DNA from: Numida meleagris | Taxonomy: Eukaryota; Chordata; Aves; Galliformes; Numididae | DNA: 64,000 nucleotides | Direction of reading: 5' to 3' | NCBI RefSeq assembly: GCF_002078875.1 | Contig: NC_034438.1 | Location: 19,203,755 to 19,267,754, forward strand | In this document: piece by piece, positions 26,201 through 35,704 of the stretch | How positions within the stretch are numbered: position 1 is the stretch's first letter | Layout of the letters: the number at the start of each line of letters is the position of its first letter | The notes under the pieces: generated by a model | What the model was told of the DNA's origin: nothing | Seen by the model: the letters and a program-made list of their open reading frames with translations, nothing else | Database searches by the model: none | Made by a program: the position numbers and the translations under genes

Positions 26201-29150
26201 TGACAGCAGTGACACAGCCCCAGCACAGAGGAGGGGGCAATCCAAATACCACTGCCCCGGGCAAATACAGTGACTCACTGCACTTATTTGCTGCCACCTG
26301 AATTCAGCCTCCTTGTGACATCCGTGCTACTCTGCGACGGCACCCAGCGCGCTCAGGGCTGACAGGCTGTGCGAGGGGCAGTCACAGAGGTCAGCTGTGT
26401 GCCAGCTGATGTCAGAGTGAGGACTTGGATCCTGCCACCCTCATACAGCACCAAGGTAACAACCCAGCCTCTGTGCACACCTCTGCTGCTCTGAATTTAG
26501 TGTTCTTCTCCCACTGTTCCATTCATTATCTGCATATGGGCCGCCTTTATTCAACATCTTAAGTAAAGAAATATTTTGTGTAGCCATCATAAGCAAACAG
26601 AACATAAGTAGTGAGATACACCAAGGAAAAAAAATTAAAACATAACAAGCACACAGACAGCATTTTGCTATATTATGGGAGGAAAAGAAAAACACTATTC
26701 AACATTTCCTGTTCAATATTCAGCATTAGACACAGAAACCAAAGGCATTAAAAAAAAAAAGAAATACCCAAGCTGCTCTAGTTTCTATCAGCAGGCTGAA
26801 CTCACACTGAATATCAGCTGAAACAATTACTATTACTTCTGGGATTTCACTTCAGCATCAGAAGGACAGAAAAATTCTTATCTGCCGCACCACCTGCAAC
26901 TGCACAAACTTCTGGCAAATCAAACACGTGGAAACAGGCTCTAGAAAAACAGACTGCACTGCACATCCCTTTAGCTTTCATTTTCTTCCCCTTAAAAGGA
27001 GCTGCATTAAAAGTAAAACCAGGTATACAGAGTGCATTGTCAGTGTTTTTGTTCAAATATTCCAATATTTTCAAGTAGGAAAAGGTTTACTTTTCTCCCT
27101 TTTGGCTGCATTTGCTTCCTGCAGCTGCAGCACTTGGCCCACGGTATTGAGGGAAGCCACCGGTCCCACATAACTGTATTTAAGGTAATTTTAACAGAGC
27201 GGAAAACCCTAAAACTAAATCTGAGAACAAACTATAATGCTTTTCTTTTTGACATGCTTTTAAAAAAATATATTTATTTATTAATTTATTTTTAAATGGC
27301 GTCTCCCAGTGCTGGGCTCCTGAGCACAGGTCAGCTCCCTCCCTAGCACTCAGAGCTGCCTTTGGAAGCATCAACAAATGGCAGGGGAGGAACAGGCAAG
27401 CAGATCTGGGAGATCCCAAAGTTAGCATGGAGTTGGGCAGTGGGGACAGAGACAGAAGTGCACCTGTGTGCATCACCCACTGTGACTCCTGGAAAGAAAA
27501 CCAGGACACGAGCAGCTGAGTGGGACGGAGTTCTTTGTGGCTGTACGTGGTCTAGGAAGCAGCTTAATGCTTCCGACATCCCTCCCAGCCTGCGGCAGCC
27601 GTGGGAGCCCCGCGCAGGCACTGCTGTGCCCGCAGCTCAGGCTCAGCAGCCAGGCAGACAGCAGAGATAAGAGAAGCTTTAAACCAGGAGTAAGAGCAAA
27701 AGTACAAGGTAGGGAGAAGGAAAAAAAAAAAGTTTCGCAGTTTTCCGGTTTATCGTGGCAGGGAGAAACAATGCCAGGAAGGGCACGGCACAGTCAGCAA
27801 CGGCAGCCGAGTCACGTCAGGATACAGAAACGTAACTGATCAGTTCTTTCGGCAGCGTGCAATTAGCTGGTAGATATTTCAAGATACTTAGAGAGCTCTG
27901 TAACTAGTCAAATCCTACACGGCACGCATTTTCCTTGACTAACGCCGCGGCGTCTCTCCCAGCACATTCCATGAATATCGCTTCCTGCAGCACAACCTGC
28001 CCCCTGCCGCTCCTGGATACTACTTAGCAGAAAGTTGACTGACGCGCCGCAATGAAAGCTGCGCTACTTCCCACACCAGCGACAGAGCTGCTGCCAAGGA
28101 AGACTCTCGGCCCGAACTCGGCCAGGCTTCCCCGACCCTGTGCTATCCCCGAGAGGCGCGCAGCCACGAGCGCTCCCGTTCCCGCGCGGCCCCCCAGGGC
28201 CGGGCTGTGCCCGCAGCCTCGCGCTGCAAACCCGCCCGCACGGGGCGGCCCCCCAGGCAGAGCCGCGCTACGTCTGGGAGAGCGACGGGGAAGGGAAAAG
28301 GTTTCCGATCTGTCTCAACAGTGTAAGACAACTTCTCTCCATCTGCCACACATGCAAAGCGATCGGTCGGAGCCGATGTGCAGCTCGCTGCTCGCAGAGC
28401 ATTCCCCGGCACCAGCCGGGGTCGGACCCCGCCGCTAGCCCAGCGCCGTCCCGCACACAGCTGGGGCCGGGCAAGGAGGGGAGGGAGGCAGCAACACCCG
28501 CGGAGCGCCCAACCCGCCCGACGGCCCCGGGCGAGACAGCACCCTGCAGCGCTGCCTTCGAAGATCACCACCACGCGTGCCACGCCTCTCCCCGCTGCCG
28601 CCAGCCCCTGCAGCCCTCCACTCCCGGTGCCCGCGACCACTCTTCGCTCCCGGGAGTGGGAAAAGCCGCTTCTGATGAGAACGGCCGCAGCGCCCCGACA
28701 TCCCGCACCTCCTAGCTGGAGGGACGGTTCCTCGGCGCGGGGCCCGGACGGGGCTCGGAGGTGCACCGCGGGGAGCGGAGCGCGGCCAGGGAATGAGCAC
28801 CGCGGCAGCAGCCGCGTGCTGAGAGGAAGCGGGGCTCGGGAGCAGCCGGGGAGCAGCGACGGGGGCAGGAGAAAGGCGGGGAAGCGGCACAGCCACGAGC
28901 TCGGGGCAGGGGCGCGGGAGTCACCCGGGGACCCGTCCCATCCCCGGCGCGGAGCCTGGGGGTCGCGCACGCACCTCCCGCCCTCCCCGCGCCCTGGTGG
29001 CACTCACGCGGCAGCGGCGCATCCACACCTGTCCCCACTGCGCCGGGCAATAACTGCGGGGCGCGCGCGGCCGCCCCGACAGGGCGCGCGGATGGCCACG
29101 CCCCCTCCCGGGCACGCCCACCGGGCACGCCCCGCGCTCCCTGCCGTGGC
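2168..29150 (-). CDS. ELOVL7: ELOVL7, very-long-chain fatty acid elongase 7 (5' part of gene; 3' end off window)
   Basis: Five coding exons join in frame across GT-AG introns to give 166 residues from the start codon: 64 + 191 + 81 + 57 + 106 nt, with the last exon ending one base into a codon. The family catalyses the condensation step of microsomal fatty acid elongation (malonyl-CoA plus long-chain acyl-CoA) as a multi-pass ER membrane enzyme. The joined protein shows [13 protein letters not shown] near the N terminus, a first hydrophobic segment around residues 30-50, KFIELLDT (the KxxExxDT motif) at 124-131 and HVFHH (the catalytic HxxHH box) at 147-151. The wording around these motifs fits ELOVL7 rather than ELOVL1 or ELOVL4. 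A family member is about 280 residues, so roughly 115 residues (remaining membrane helices and C-terminal ER signal) are missing to the left of position 2168. The upper limit, near 29,150, is the inferred transcription start in the CpG island. No frame breaks are seen, so the gene looks intact. Confidence 0.95.
2274..3977 (-). other. ELOVL7 intron 5 (between coding exons 4 and 5)
   Basis: AT-rich intron bounded by GTAAGT at 3977 and TTTCAG at 2274. It includes a short CAA triplet run near 2983-3000. No gene or repeat family is recognised. Confidence 0.8.
3978..4034 (-). CDS. ELOVL7: ELOVL7 coding exon 4, KxxExxDT motif
   Basis: This 57-nt, phase 0-0 exon encodes residues 113-131, ending KFIELLDT, one of the signature boxes of the elongase family. 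The acceptor TTGCAG ends at 4035 and the donor GTAAGT starts at 3977. The size and both splice phases match the equivalent small exon known in vertebrate ELOVL genes. Confidence 0.95.
4419..4499 (-). CDS. ELOVL7: ELOVL7 coding exon 3
   Basis: This 81-nt, phase 0-0 exon encodes residues 86-112 and begins FLMSGW. It includes the family segment [11 protein letters not shown] and ends SPTALR. The acceptor CAG is at 4502-4500 and the donor GTAAGT at 4418-4413. It was found by reading the reverse strand between the flanking exons and was too short to stand out as an open frame. Confidence 0.95.
4500..6762 (-). other. ELOVL7 intron between coding exons 2 and 3
   Basis: AT-rich intron with one degraded CR1 tail (about 5974-6170). 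Short A runs occur at 5581-5594 and 5949-5961. Nothing else is recognised. Confidence 0.8.
5974..6170 (-). repeat. CR1 LINE 3' end fragment
   Basis: Starts with the reverse-complemented CR1 tail (ATCATAGAATGGC, then GGGTTGAAAAGGACCTCAAAG) and continues to CAGGCTGCCCAGAGCC. The right boundary is vague. It is an old, 5'-truncated copy in an ELOVL7 intron, in the gene's own orientation. Confidence 0.8.
6763..6953 (-). CDS. ELOVL7: ELOVL7 coding exon 2
   Basis: This 191-nt exon carries codon 22 (completed from the previous exon) to residue 85. It encodes [18 protein letters not shown], then the first hydrophobic segment, the conserved [15 protein letters not shown] loop and YMTYE. The acceptor AG is at 6955-6954 behind a pyrimidine tract (6956-6972) that directly joins a CR1 tail. 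The donor GTAAGT is at 6762-6757. It leaves the frame at phase 0. Confidence 0.96.
6973..7064 (-). repeat. CR1 LINE 3' tail abutting an ELOVL7 splice acceptor
   Basis: Reverse-complemented CR1 3' end: AGAATCATAGAATTGC, GGTTGAAAAGGACCTTCAAG, then CCAACCGCAACGTAACC. Its tail ends where the polypyrimidine tract of the exon 6763-6953 begins, only about 18-20 nt from the acceptor AG. It is in the same sense as the gene. Confidence 0.85.
7226..7640 (-). repeat. CR1 LINE 3' end, about 0.4 kb
   Basis: Reverse-complemented CR1 with a tail ATCACAGAATTATAGAATCAC. It then carries the characteristic CACTGCCCCGTGCAGG, TTCTTCCTGATATCCAGTCT and AAAGTCTCCCCTTAGC blocks. It is 5'-truncated and a second same-sense CR1 within 600 bp. 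The open frames here are remnants of the CR1 ORF2 3' end. Confidence 0.9.
9502..9595 (-). CDS. ELOVL7: ELOVL7 first coding exon (start codon at 9565-9563)
   Basis: The acceptor is a pyrimidine run ending CTGCAG, with AG at 9597-9596. It is followed by 30 nt of 5' UTR without an ATG and then ATG at 9565. Coding begins [17 protein letters not shown], continues to KDA and leaves one G for the next exon. The donor GTGAGT lies at 9501-9496. This ATG is chosen because it is the first in the exon and gives the expected short cytosolic/luminal leader before the DPRLEG segment. Confidence 0.95.
12221..12320. repeat. Triplicated perfect hairpin repeat
   Basis: The unit is ATTATAAATAA, then CCCTG, then TTATTTATAAT: an 11-bp perfect inverted repeat around a 5-bp loop. 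It occurs at 12221-12247 and 12294-12320, with a nearly identical copy at about 12263-12289. The loops are at 12232-12236, 12273-12277 and 12303-12307. AT-rich spacers separate the copies. It is probably a small minisatellite that could form cruciforms. Confidence 0.85.
18971..19511 (-). mobile_element. Mariner-type DNA transposon, Galluhop-like, internally deleted
   Basis: This 541-bp element is flanked by TA dinucleotides (18969-18970 and 19512-19513), as expected for Tc1/mariner integration. The terminal inverted repeats share GAAGTAATGCCTCCTAT on both ends. On the minus strand, the right half encodes a decayed transposase N terminus. It reads [20 protein letters not shown] and then hits stops and frameshifts; this is the helix-turn-helix region of mariner transposases. 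The catalytic DDD/DDE part is missing, so it is a dead deletion derivative. The family name Galluhop is from memory of the chicken repeat. Confidence 0.85.
29008..29150 (-). promoter_or_regulatory. ELOVL7: Probable ELOVL7 non-coding exon 1 and core promoter
   Basis: Inside the CpG island, the minus strand has a consensus donor GTGAGTG (29007-29001) with no other good donor nearby. A GC box GGGGCGGGG (29179-29187) and an AP-1-like TGAGTCA (29158-29164) lie just upstream. I infer that a 5' UTR exon of roughly 140 nt starts near 29,150 and splices to the acceptor at 9596. The exact start site, and whether another UTR exon lies within the 19-kb intron, cannot be read from sequence alone. Confidence 0.55.
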
Positions 29151-29214
29151 GCGGCCCTGAGTCAGCTCCCGCCGCCCCGGGGCGGGGTAGGATAAACGGC
29201 GGTGTCCGCCGGAG

Positions 29215-29274
29215 CGTCGCTGATGTGTGCGAGCCTTCCCCGGAGAGCGGCTGTTGGCGAGTCAGGGTGGCTGC
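29215..29274 (+). ncRNA. Possible divergent transcript first exon opposite ELOVL7
   Basis: On the plus strand, just past the GC box, the sequence GGATAAAC (about 29190) is followed by a GC-rich stretch ending GGTGGCTGC. A strong donor GTGAGTCC comes next, with GT at 29275-29276. This is what a divergent non-coding transcript from a bidirectional CpG-island promoter would look like. There is no independent evidence of transcription. Confidence 0.2.
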
Positions 29275-30599
29275 GTGAGTCCTTTGTGTTCAGGGAGCGG
29301 CGAGACGAGGGTCGCGGAGGGCAAAACTTGGTAGATGGAGTTGTTCTTTGCATAATGAAAAATAGAATAAAATAAAACGAAGCTAAACTGCTCGGCTTTA
29401 GCTCAGTACTTTAGGTCACGCTTTCATCCCTTCAGGGTTGTAGTACCCACAGATCTCTCCCAGAAGTCGTTTTGAATGAAGATGAAGCTCCCAGTGACCC
29501 CCATCTGCAGATGTAAAGGGGAAAATGAGGGTGATGGGAGATTCCCAGGGTGTAAGTGGATCCTCCTTTGGTCTGTATGTCCCTTCAGCCCACAGAAAGC
29601 TGCAAACGACGCTTCTGAGATTATTAGCAAGGAGGCTATAGCCGGAGTCTGAAACCAAGGAGCAGGGAGAGAGTATGAGGGCAAAACTGAAGAAAATGTG
29701 CAAACTCATTTTACAATATGCAGAAGAGTGTAAAATGAAGGGTCTGTGGGCTGGTGGTGTGAACTAGGCAATGTGTAAGTGCAGAGAGGCCTCTGGCCTG
29801 GCATCACCAAGGAGCTGAAACCCAGAGACAGAGGCAGCAGAAGGCAGCACGGGAGGTTGTGTGTTGTGAGGGCAGAGATGCTGAGGGAGATGGAAGGCAT
29901 GTGAGGAGACAGGGAGGGAGAAACACAGCTCATAACAGATCCCGTAGAAACTCAGATCACTGAGCAGCTGATTAGGATGGAGATCAGCAGGGAGGAGGCC
30001 ATGAGATTGGGGTTTGCTTCATGCTGCTTCTGTGATTATGCTGAGTGAGGAAATCCTGGCACTTTTGGGAAGGCACCATAATGAGATTATTGGGTTTGGC
30101 CAAAAGGGTTATGTAGAAATCTGACAGTCCATTGAGCAATACCACTTGTCTCACTTAGGACGGGAAAATCACAAAACAGAATTAAACAATCCCATTTCCC
30201 CCTGCACCCTTTAATGTTCAGAAACTGCAAACTTTCTTTGATTTCTTTGTTCAAAACCTTTTTTCAAAGACATCACCAAGAAGAACAACAAGCAGACCGT
30301 AGGAATCATTGTGTCCCTGCTCAGGCAGAGCACAAGGAGCCTCACACCTCCTAAGTCCTGACTTGTCCAAGAGATGCAGCTGTACAGCTCAGCAAGCCAC
30401 TAATATTGTGCATGTGTTGTAATATCCCATGTGTTGGGTTTTCCCATGCCTGATAGGGCTAACCTGGCTGAGACAAAATGGGGCTCTGTGGTACATAACA
30501 ATAAAAGTAAGTAGGTCACCTGGAGACTTCCAAGTGCAAGGCATTTCAAGTCATTAGTGGGAAAGAAGTATTGGTGACAATTGCCAGATGCAAGCCAGC

Positions 30600-31760
30600 A
30601 GCTCCAGCACATCTGATGCCAACAGTGTCAGCAACAGCTGCCACTGCTTCTCCCTTCGGAGCCCCACCAACGGAGAACACAGCCTAGCCTTCGGCGTGCT
30701 TGAGGAGCAGAGGTAATGCCAAGCATTGGGCGGATGGGACAGCAGTTATGGCTGGCCTGCTGGCAGCAGGTAAATGATTAATGCCCAGCTCTATGCAGCG
30801 GGGGCAGACAGAGGGAGGAAGCAGCTGTGCCTTGCGCAGGAGGAAGCCCAGGCATGCGGGAGGTCGGGGGCACTGAAATAGTAGGAGAGGTAACTTGCAG
30901 CAGCTCAGCTTTCTCAGCAGTCAGGCCAAGCAGCCCTTTGAGCCCCCTCTTGCATTCACCGCCCAGGAGCGAGGAGATGTGGATGGCAGTGGAACAGCGT
31001 TGGGTGTCACTGGGTGCCCTCTGCCCTGCACCATGTGGCAAACCGTGCTTGCCACCGTACAGCTGGCCCACGCTTTCCTTTCTTCACTCCCTCACCATAA
31101 GGTCTTGGGTGCTGCCCTGCTCCGGGTGAGGCTGTTCCTCAAAAGCCTTCAGATGTGGACACTACCCAGGGCCATTCTGAGCAAGAAGGCATAGGCAGGG
31201 TGCAGGCAGGAGCTGCTGCCCAGGACACCCTCAGCACTGGGAACCTGCTGAGGTTGCATGCTGTAAACAGGCCGGGAGTCACGTGGCAAGCACCGTCAGC
31301 TATCTGCATACCAATCTCACCGAACAGAAGCTACCCAAACCTCTTCACAAGCACTGCTTTCCTTAACATTGCCTGTACTACTTGTGAGGCTCCGCTGCCT
31401 CGACCAGTGTTGTACAGCTCCAGCAGCTCAGGCCTTGCTGGGTGTACCAGTGGCACTGGCAACAAAGGTACCCTCCTTGGTTTGCATTTTCAGGTTCTGC
31501 TTACTGTTTGCTGCAGAAGAAGCGTGCGATGCTGGTGGTAACCCTGCTGGAGCAGCTGATCCTCCGTGACCTCCGTACCCTCACGTTCACCGTGGCACAC
31601 AGTGAGAGAAAGGCACCGTCCTGCATATGCATTGGGCATGGAGATGTCCTTATCCCGCCATGGACATCTGCTGAGGAGATGCACAGAGTACACAAGTTTG
31701 TGCCCACTGCAAAGCTGCTGAGGTGCCGCAACAGGGATTTATCTTTTTTATAAAATCTTA
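30600..31760. other. GC-rich unassigned patch
   Basis: About 1.1 kb noticeably richer in GC than its flanks. It has overlapping open frames of 64-128 codons on both strands that interrupt each other and match nothing I recognise. It could be an old unrecognised repeat, a non-coding RNA exon or a decayed gene. No splice structure or conserved motif supports a coding call. Confidence 0.25.
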
Positions 31761-31998
31761 CCAAATCTATTCAGATAGGTAAGTTTATAGGTAAAGTTCC
31801 CCATCTCAAGTAACAGTATTAAAATCATCAGGTCGTTGCCATGGAAAACTGTTCTGTGCAGATGACAGTGGAACTAAGCAAGGTTGAAGGACACTGATCC
31901 AAAAATAAGGCAAAAAATGGCTGGGGCTAAAGCAGAAGCCATGTTTGTGAGTATGAGAAATGACTTTCATTACATTTAATAAAGGTAATGTCATGTTT

Positions 31999-32250
31999 TT
32001 ATATATATATATATGTATACACACACCTTAAAAATATGCATATGTTAATATATATGCATGCATTATTAGTATACATTTGAAATATATATAATGTGGATAT
32101 AGTATATGTACACTTACATAATATATAAATATCTAATGTGTGTGTATATGTCCATAATATATATACCCCTACACATACATATATAATAAACTATATATTT
32201 AAAAGCACACATATAATTATACAGACGTACATACATTATATAAAATCTAG
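31999..32250. repeat. AT-rich simple/alternating repeat tract
   Basis: About 250 bp dominated by TATA, ATGTATAC and similar alternating purine-pyrimidine steps, with embedded (TA)n runs. It is a low-complexity tract with no coding content. Confidence 0.85.
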
Positions 32251-33124
32251 TTTTTCTGTGCTTCTCAAATGAAAGCTGGTAATGACACACCTTTCCAGAG
32301 ACTATCACTTACATGCAGGATGTCCACTCAATCCATACCAGGAAGGAGAATTCAACTACCTGCAAAAAAAGTGTACTACACTATTATAGTCATTATAAAA
32401 AAATATATATATATAGCCTTAATGAACATAGTGAGAAAAACAGAGCCAACGCACTTAGCCGGCCTATTCCCAAATATCATAATGTTACATCACCTGATTT
32501 TTTCATTTAATTCTGTCCCATCACTGAAAAAAATGGGTGAAAAAAGAACCAACCTCACTAACAGCATGAATAAAATCTCCAATTTAAAAATATACAAACA
32601 TGAAGGTTTAAATGATTGTTGCCCGAATGGGCATCCACTAAGTGAAGACTACAGGCATATGCCATCGCGCTGCAGAACGTGACATCTTACACCTTTTCAC
32701 AGCTTAGAATTTGAATTTGGATGCTGTCTACCAGCTGTTTTCTGTACAAAATTAGTAGCTACATCTTCTCTAAGTCAAATTTTACTCATATGTTATTACT
32801 GACCGTGATGGCAGCAAATGTTTTATTCCATAGGAGCTAACATAGAGTAAATTAAAGGAACTTCTGGGTATCCTGGAAGGCATGAGGGTGTGTATTTGGC
32901 CACAGTATTGTGCCATAACTGCATCCCCAGCCCTGCACTGGGAGTGTAAACACATGGTGAAAATAACTTCATTTTGGAGAGCAGTGCTCCATGACTGCTA
33001 ACACAATCTGACACCTACTATAAACACAACAAACAAAAGCCCCTCAACAAAGAAGGGAATGCTAACCTGCCCTGTGCTCAATAGGCTTTGGCTGGCCAAA
33101 ACTTGCAGGTGCAAGAACATCACT

Positions 33125-33380
33125 TCGGAATCACAAAATCATAGAATCTTTAAGATTGGAAAAGATCACTAAGATCATCTAGTCCAACCATCCTCCCAAC
33201 ACCACTATGCCAGCTATCATGTCCCTCAGTGCTACACCTACATATTTCTTGAACACCTCAAGGGACAGTGACTCCGCCATTTCCTTGGGCAGCCTGTTCC
33301 AATACCTCACCACTCCTTCTGAGAAGAAATTAATATCCAACCTTATCCACCCCTGGAGCAACTTAAGCCTCTCATCCTAG
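33125..33380 (-). repeat. CR1 LINE 3' end fragment
   Basis: Reverse-complemented CR1: AATCATAGAATCTTTAAG, GATCATCTAGTCCAACC, then GGGCAGCCTGTTCCAATACC and TGAGAAGAAATTAATATCC. It is 5'-truncated and moderately diverged. Confidence 0.9.
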
Positions 33381-35477
33381 AAATACACCAGAAGAGTGCT
33401 AGGAAGATCGATAATGAAGTGCTGTTAGCACAGGCTCTCCCCCAAATGAGAGTAATCAGTGAGGATTTTTACCTAATTTAAAGTTTATCTTATGCTGTTA
33501 AAAGCAAGCAAGTTAATTAGGCAACCTGAAGATAAAACAGGCCAGCCTAGAGAAGCTCTTGGTACTGGTGAGTATCTAGCTATGCACATGGCTATGGCAT
33601 GCCATGTTGTACATAACTCCTGTCTGCAAGAGCAAGAGCAAAATTGTTGCCAGGAGTGGATTTGAGTAATTGCTGGTCTGCGTTTTATCTGAAGATGAAA
33701 GGGACAGCTTCTTCACCCATGTCCACGCAGCACATGATGGCACGGAGATGTGCAACAAGGTACACCTCTGTGGTCATTTTGGCCAAAAGACCGTGCTCTA
33801 GGCCCTGGTGGTTTGCTGTGATCTCTGAGCGGCAGAAGCAAGAATGCTGCTGATGAGCATTCCCTTTCTCATTCAGTGTCCCTGCTTCCAGACATTTTCT
33901 GAGTCACATGTGCATTACGCAGGTATACACCTGGGTTCAGCAGCAAGGAGAGTGACCTTTGTTCCAGAGCCCCTGGGTTGTTCTGTTTGTGCCATGCTCA
34001 GAAACCCAAGGCTCAGGAGACATCTCATCAGGAGACCAAGGAGCACCGTCAGCAGTAGACATCCACAGTGCTTTGGGGGGAGCCAATAAAAGTTCACCTG
34101 CCTTCTCTCCAAAGAAAAACCATTTGTTTTTTCTGTCCTCTTATTTCTCCTGCAATGTTGACATAAATAACCGTGAACACTGCTAAGTGGCAGAGCTTCG
34201 CTAGCGGCAGAGCAGCTTCCCTTTCATTTCTCTCCCAGTCTCTGAGATAAGAACAAAAACAAAGGACATGAGAAGGGAGCTTTAGCATTCATTGCAACAA
34301 ACCCTCAGTCTGTTGGCCTTGACAAGTATGCTAGTACTAACAGGATGCAAAACTAAAATCAGACCAGGAAATTATTCTCCAAAACTAAAGCTTGGTTAGA
34401 GTAATGTTATTAAAAATGCATTGTGGCAAATGTTTTTTTTTTTCCTTTTTTGATAATTTTTTTTTGCAGACAGAGGGTTGGAAGGAAGAACAAGAAAATA
34501 AAATCAGAGAAATGGATAAGAAAAGCAGAAAAAATATTCAACATCATTTCTGTGAGCACATTGTACCTTCCCCTGGCTCGAGTTCCTGTTGATTTCAGAC
34601 AAAAGCTATCCTCATCCCCGTTCTCACCACAGAATTGTCACCTGCGCTGGGTGCATAGCCACAGATCAGTAAGTTATTCTGAAGCTGAAGGTACCCACTC
34701 ACTGTTAGAGGGAACGTAAGCCATGGAAAAATTTCCTTCATTCTTTCCAATACATTCAGAAAGGGAGCCATAGGCAAGATACATTTGAAATGTGTTGAAA
34801 CCAGTACCACCCATTTTCTAAGAAAGGGCTTCCGATAAATTCAGAAGAAACATATATTGAGAATTTCAATGTCTGATCTTGCTGTATGGTAGAGGAGTCT
34901 TCATAGTTTCTGTGATATTGTCATAGCTAGGTTACACAAATAAACAAGGTGTTTTTGAAATGGACCTGTCACTGGCAATGTAATACCTGTGAGACAGTAA
35001 TTCCCAAAACTTAAATCTCGTAACTTAGTTAGCAATCAATGTTTTCTTTGTGTGACTCTTGCATCTGATACCATCAGGTTGCAGTTGATTATACCACACG
35101 GGTCTCTACGACTGCTGATTCTGGTCAGGTAGAAGGAGTCAATAAATAGAAATCTATATTATATTTCATATCTAATTACACCTTTTCTATGGTCTCTCAC
35201 ATCTTTACTACAATAAATTAACCTACTGAAATTAAAACAAAAGAACAATTGAAAAAACGGCACCCAAAAAAAAACAAAGCCCAGTCTTCACTTATACATT
35301 CATTTTTCTAGAGATATTTGCAAAAGGTATTAAGGACATCTTTCCTGATCATGCTCCTTCATGCAGAACTGTGTACAGTTGATGCTTTTCTTTTATGAAA
35401 GGATATATGGTGCTCCTTTCTTCCAACTCCCCTCTTCTGTACCTTTTTTACTTCCTCAAAGAGGTAGTAGAAAGATT

Positions 35478-35704
35478 CATAGAATCATCAAGGTTGGAAA
35501 AGATCACGAAGTTCAACCATCAACCTGACCTACTGAGTCCCACCACTAAATCATGTCCCATAATACTGTGCCCACATGCCTCTTAAACATCTCCAGGGAT
35601 GGGGACTACACCACTTCCCTGTGCACCCTATTCCAACACTTGGCCACTCTCACTATGAGGAAATTCATCCTGATGTCTGATCTAAACTTCCCCTGGTCCA
35701 ACTA
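35478..35704 (-). repeat. CR1 LINE 3' end fragment
   Basis: Reverse-complemented CR1: TTCATAGAATCATCAAGG, CAACCTGACCTACTGAGTCC, then AACATCTCCAGGGATGGGG and TCCTGATGTCTGATCTAAAC. It is diverged and 5'-truncated, and resembles the copy at 7226-7640. Confidence 0.9.

Larger units (their letters stand above)
9596..29007 (-). other. ELOVL7 first intron (about 19.4 kb)
   Basis: A long intron between the inferred non-coding exon 1 and the first coding exon. It contains a mariner element (18971-19511), a triplicated hairpin repeat (12221-12320), simple A/T runs, and an AAAT repeat near 22888-22906. I recognise no CR1 copies here. Open frames such as 16867-17268 (133 codons, minus) and 21731-22054 (107 codons, minus) match no family I know and lie among interrupted frames. 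Confidence 0.6.
27930..29340. promoter_or_regulatory. CpG island at the ELOVL7 5' end
   Basis: About 1.4 kb of very GC-rich DNA with frequent CG dinucleotides stands out sharply from the AT-rich surroundings. It contains GC boxes, an AP-1-like site at 29158-29164 and splice donors facing outward on both strands (minus at 29007, plus at 29275). It sits at the 5' side of ELOVL7 and is the obvious promoter. Long open frames here on both strands (up to 286 codons) reflect the scarcity of stop codons in GC-rich DNA. Confidence 0.85.

Noticed and set aside
28143..29160. Long open frames on both strands in the CpG island (286, 260, 191 and 153 codons)
   Set aside because: They overlap each other in several frames, are extremely rich in Arg, Pro, Ala and Gly, have no domain I recognise, and are expected where stop codons are rare. 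The region is better explained as a promoter.
32269..32682. 137-codon plus-strand frame
   Set aside because: Lies in AT-rich low-complexity sequence, Lys/Ile/Asn rich, with no domain. Judged chance.
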